From Hippasteria phrygiana (Eukaryota; Echinodermata; Asteroidea; Valvatida; Goniasteridae): a stretch of DNA of 64,000 nt. Location of the stretch: positions 5,704,001 through 5,768,000 of the forward strand of contig JAZGUH010000103.1 in the NCBI GenBank assembly GCA_037893225.1, written 5' to 3'. A program made the translations under genes and the position numbers. Positions 62,169 to 64,000 of the stretch are shown piece by piece. The first letter of the stretch is position 1. Each line of letters opens with the position of its first letter. The notes under the pieces are model-generated. The model was not told the DNA's origin. It searched no databases and worked only from the letters and a program-made list of their open reading frames with translations.

Positions 62169-64000
62169 CCGAGACCCCACCACGCAACTTGGGCCCCAAA
62201 TGACTGCGTTTTTCGACCTGATGTTGAACGAATTTGCGCACAATCTTGATACTGTTGGAAAGCGTGACTCCTCAGCAACATCCAGACCAATCTTTAGCTC
62301 CTCAGACCCACGTTCAGCCGAATGATGGCCGAGATAAGCGAGTACGTTTTTCCAACTGATTTTTCTGCATTCCCGCATAACTGCACACGCTATACAATGG
62401 ACTAGCCAAGACCCCCCACCACGCAACTTGGCCCCAAATGACTGCGTTTTTCGACCTGATGTTGAACGAATTTGCGCACAATCTTGATACTGTTAAAAAG
62501 AGTGACTCCTCAGCAACATCCAGAAAAATCTCCAGCTCCTCAGACCCACGTTCAGCCGAATGATGGCCGAGATAAGCGAGTAAGTTTTTCCAACTGATTT
62601 TTCTGCATTCCCGCATAACTGCACACGCTATACAATGGCTAGCCAAGACCCCCCACCACGCAACTTCGGCTTCAAATGACTGCGTTTTTCGACCTGATGT
62701 TGAACGAATTTGACCACAATCTTGATACTGTTGGAAAGCGTGACTCCTCAGCAACATCCAGACATATCTCCAGCTCCTCAGACCCATGTTCAGCCGAAAG
62801 ATGTCCGAGATAAGCGAGTAAGTTTTTCCAACTGATTTTTCTGCATTCCCGCATAACTGCACACGCTATACAATGGACTAGCCGAGACCCCCACAACGCA
62901 ACTTGGGCCCCAAATGACTGCGTTTTTCGACCTGATGTTGAACGAAATTGCGCACAATCTTGATACTGTTAAAAAGAGTGACTCCTCAGCAACATCCAGA
63001 CCAATCTTCAGCTCCTCAGACCCACGTTCAGCCGAATGATGGCCGAGATAAGCGAGTACGTTTTTCCAACTGATTGTTCTGCATTCCCGCATAACTGCAC
63101 ACGCTATACAATGGACTAGCCGAGACCCCACAACGCAACTTGGGCCCCAAATGACTGCGTTTTTCGACCTGATGTTGAACGAATTTGCGCACAATCTTGA
63201 TACTGTTGGAAAGCGTGACTCCTCAGCAACATCCAGACCAATCTTCAGCTCCTCAGACCCACGTTCAGCCGAATGATGACCGAGATAAGCGAGTACGTTT
63301 TTCCAACTGATTTTTCTGCATTCCCGCATAACTGCACACGCTATACAATGGCTAGCCAAGACCCCCCACCACGCAACTTCGGCTTCAAATGACTGCGTTT
63401 TTCGACCTGATGTTGAACGAATTTGACCACAATCTTGATACTGTTGGAAAGCGTGACTCCTCAGCAACATCCAGACATATCTCCAGCTCCTCAGACCCAT
63501 GTTCAGCCGAAAGATGTCCGAGATAAGCGAGTAAGTTTTTCCAATTGATTTTTCTGCATTCCCGCATAACTGCACACGCTATACAATGGCTAGCCAAGAC
63601 CCCCCACCACGCAACTTCGGCAGCAAATGACTGCGTTTTTCGACCTGATGTTGAAAGAATTTGAACACAATCTTGATACTGTTGGAAAGCGTGACTCCTC
63701 AGCAACATCCAGACCAATCTTCAGCTCCTCAGACCCACGTTCAGCCGAATGATGGCCGAGATAAGCGAGTACGTTTTTCGAACTGATTGTTCTGCATTCC
63801 CGCATAACTGCACACGCAATACAATGGCTAGCCAAGACCCCCCACAACGCAACTTCGGCCTCAAATGACTGCGTTTTTCGACCTGATGTTGAACGAATTT
63901 GAGCACAATCTTGATACTGTTGGAAAGCGTGACTCCTCAGCAACATCCAGACTAATCTTCAGCTCCTCAGACCCACGTCCAGACGAATGATGGCCGAGAT
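61944..64000 (+). repeat. 10-mer higher-order repeat, copy 3, one monomer shorter, cut by the window end
   Basis: The order from the anchor at 61,944 follows copies 1 and 2, except that the monomer with actgcatttttcg is missing. Later markers sit 5,463 bp after copy 2 (for example cacgtccagacgaatg, about 58,512 and 63,975). That predicts the next anchor near 64,083, outside the window. One visible difference is ctgatttttctgc (about 62,834) where copies 1 and 2 have ctgatttgtctgc. Confidence 0.85.

Larger units (their letters stand above)
1..64000. repeat. Satellite DNA array, 237-238 bp monomer, head to tail
   Basis: The core actgcgtttttcgacctg recurs every 236-239 bases across the window. 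The first nine starts are 2, 241, 478, 715, 952, 1188, 1425, 1662 and 1901. Every monomer I read has the same orientation, and no foreign sequence interrupts the series. A common monomer is 238 bp with 48.3% G+C by hand count. Most length differences lie in a C run of 4-6 bases (gaccccac, gacccccac, gaccccccac) and in ggctagcc versus ggactagcc. The window starts and ends inside a monomer. Known satellites of this kind are heterochromatic; the location on a chromosome is inference. I do not recognise the family. Confidence 0.98.

Noticed and set aside
113..63946. Hundreds of minus-strand reading frames of 60-340 codons as protein genes
   Set aside because: They are one repeating 79-codon frame of the satellite and its shifted versions. 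They overlap each other, start and stop wherever a variant supplies ATG or a stop, and change frame with one-base differences in the C run. They show radical replacements between copies.
1..64000. CRISPR array
   Set aside because: The repeats abut with no unique spacers, the unit is 237 bp, and no cas-like gene is present.
1..64000. Ribosomal DNA spacer, histone cluster or telomere repeat
   Set aside because: No coding or rRNA segment interrupts the array, and there are no runs of TTAGGG, TTAGG or similar.
1..64000. Transposon or LTR content
   Set aside because: I found no terminal repeats, target-site duplications, poly-A tails or enzyme-like frames. All sequence is accounted for by the monomer.
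1..64000. Bacterial origin or phage repeat region
   Set aside because: 64 kb of pure 237-bp satellite with nested higher-order repeats is typical of eukaryotic heterochromatin and not known to me from bacteria. No ribosome-binding sites or operons are seen.

Overview
The whole 64 kb window is one uninterrupted head-to-tail satellite DNA array. The basic unit is 237-238 bp; monomers I measured ran from 236 to 239 bp. About 269-270 monomers fit in the window (estimated as 64,000/237.5, not counted one by one). Both ends of the window fall inside a monomer, so neither edge of the array is visible. I found no protein-coding gene, RNA gene, transposon, inverted segment or non-repeat stretch.

The sequence suggests a eukaryotic genome, from constitutive heterochromatin such as a centromeric, pericentromeric, subtelomeric or sex-chromosome block. 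I do not recognise the monomer and cannot name the species. The consensus is 48% G+C by hand count. It is C-rich on the given strand (69 C against 46 G in 238 bp). CpG is not depleted: 13 seen against about 13 expected. That argues against long residence under dense CpG methylation. There is no canonical CENP-B box, telomere repeat, 5S rDNA or tRNA-like promoter in the unit.

Layout. 1-2.3 kb: relatively divergent monomers with a 7-mer (1,660 bp) duplication. 2.2-4.5 kb: a tandem 5-mer (1,187 bp). 4.5-7.6 kb: overlapping 3-, 4- and 6-mer repeats. 7.6-13.5 kb: a 3-mer pair inside a 13-mer (3,090 bp) duplication, one copy of which has lost a monomer. 13.5-18.3 kb: mixed monomers. 19.3-23.4 kb: an 8/9-mer (1,900/2,138 bp) tandem duplication. 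24.2-32.5 kb: a 4.49 kb (about 19-monomer) tandem duplication carrying a 14-bp deletion that was amplified to four copies. 21.5-48.8 kb: three copies of a super-unit starting near 21.49, 32.85 and 44.49 kb, with smaller duplications between them. 47.5-64 kb: a different variant set, with a 10-mer (2,377 bp) and 12-mer (2,852 bp) that look essentially identical between copies, and a 2.4 kb block repeated 8,553 bp away.

The many minus-strand reading frames (up to 340 codons) arise because one minus frame of a 237-bp monomer is stop-free and 237 is 79 codons. One-base length changes, stop-bearing variants and many non-conservative replacements indicate that these frames are not genes. The interest lies in the nested higher-order repeats, the relative timing of events that can be read from shared indels, the trace of an ancestral half-unit, and a turnover of variants along the array.
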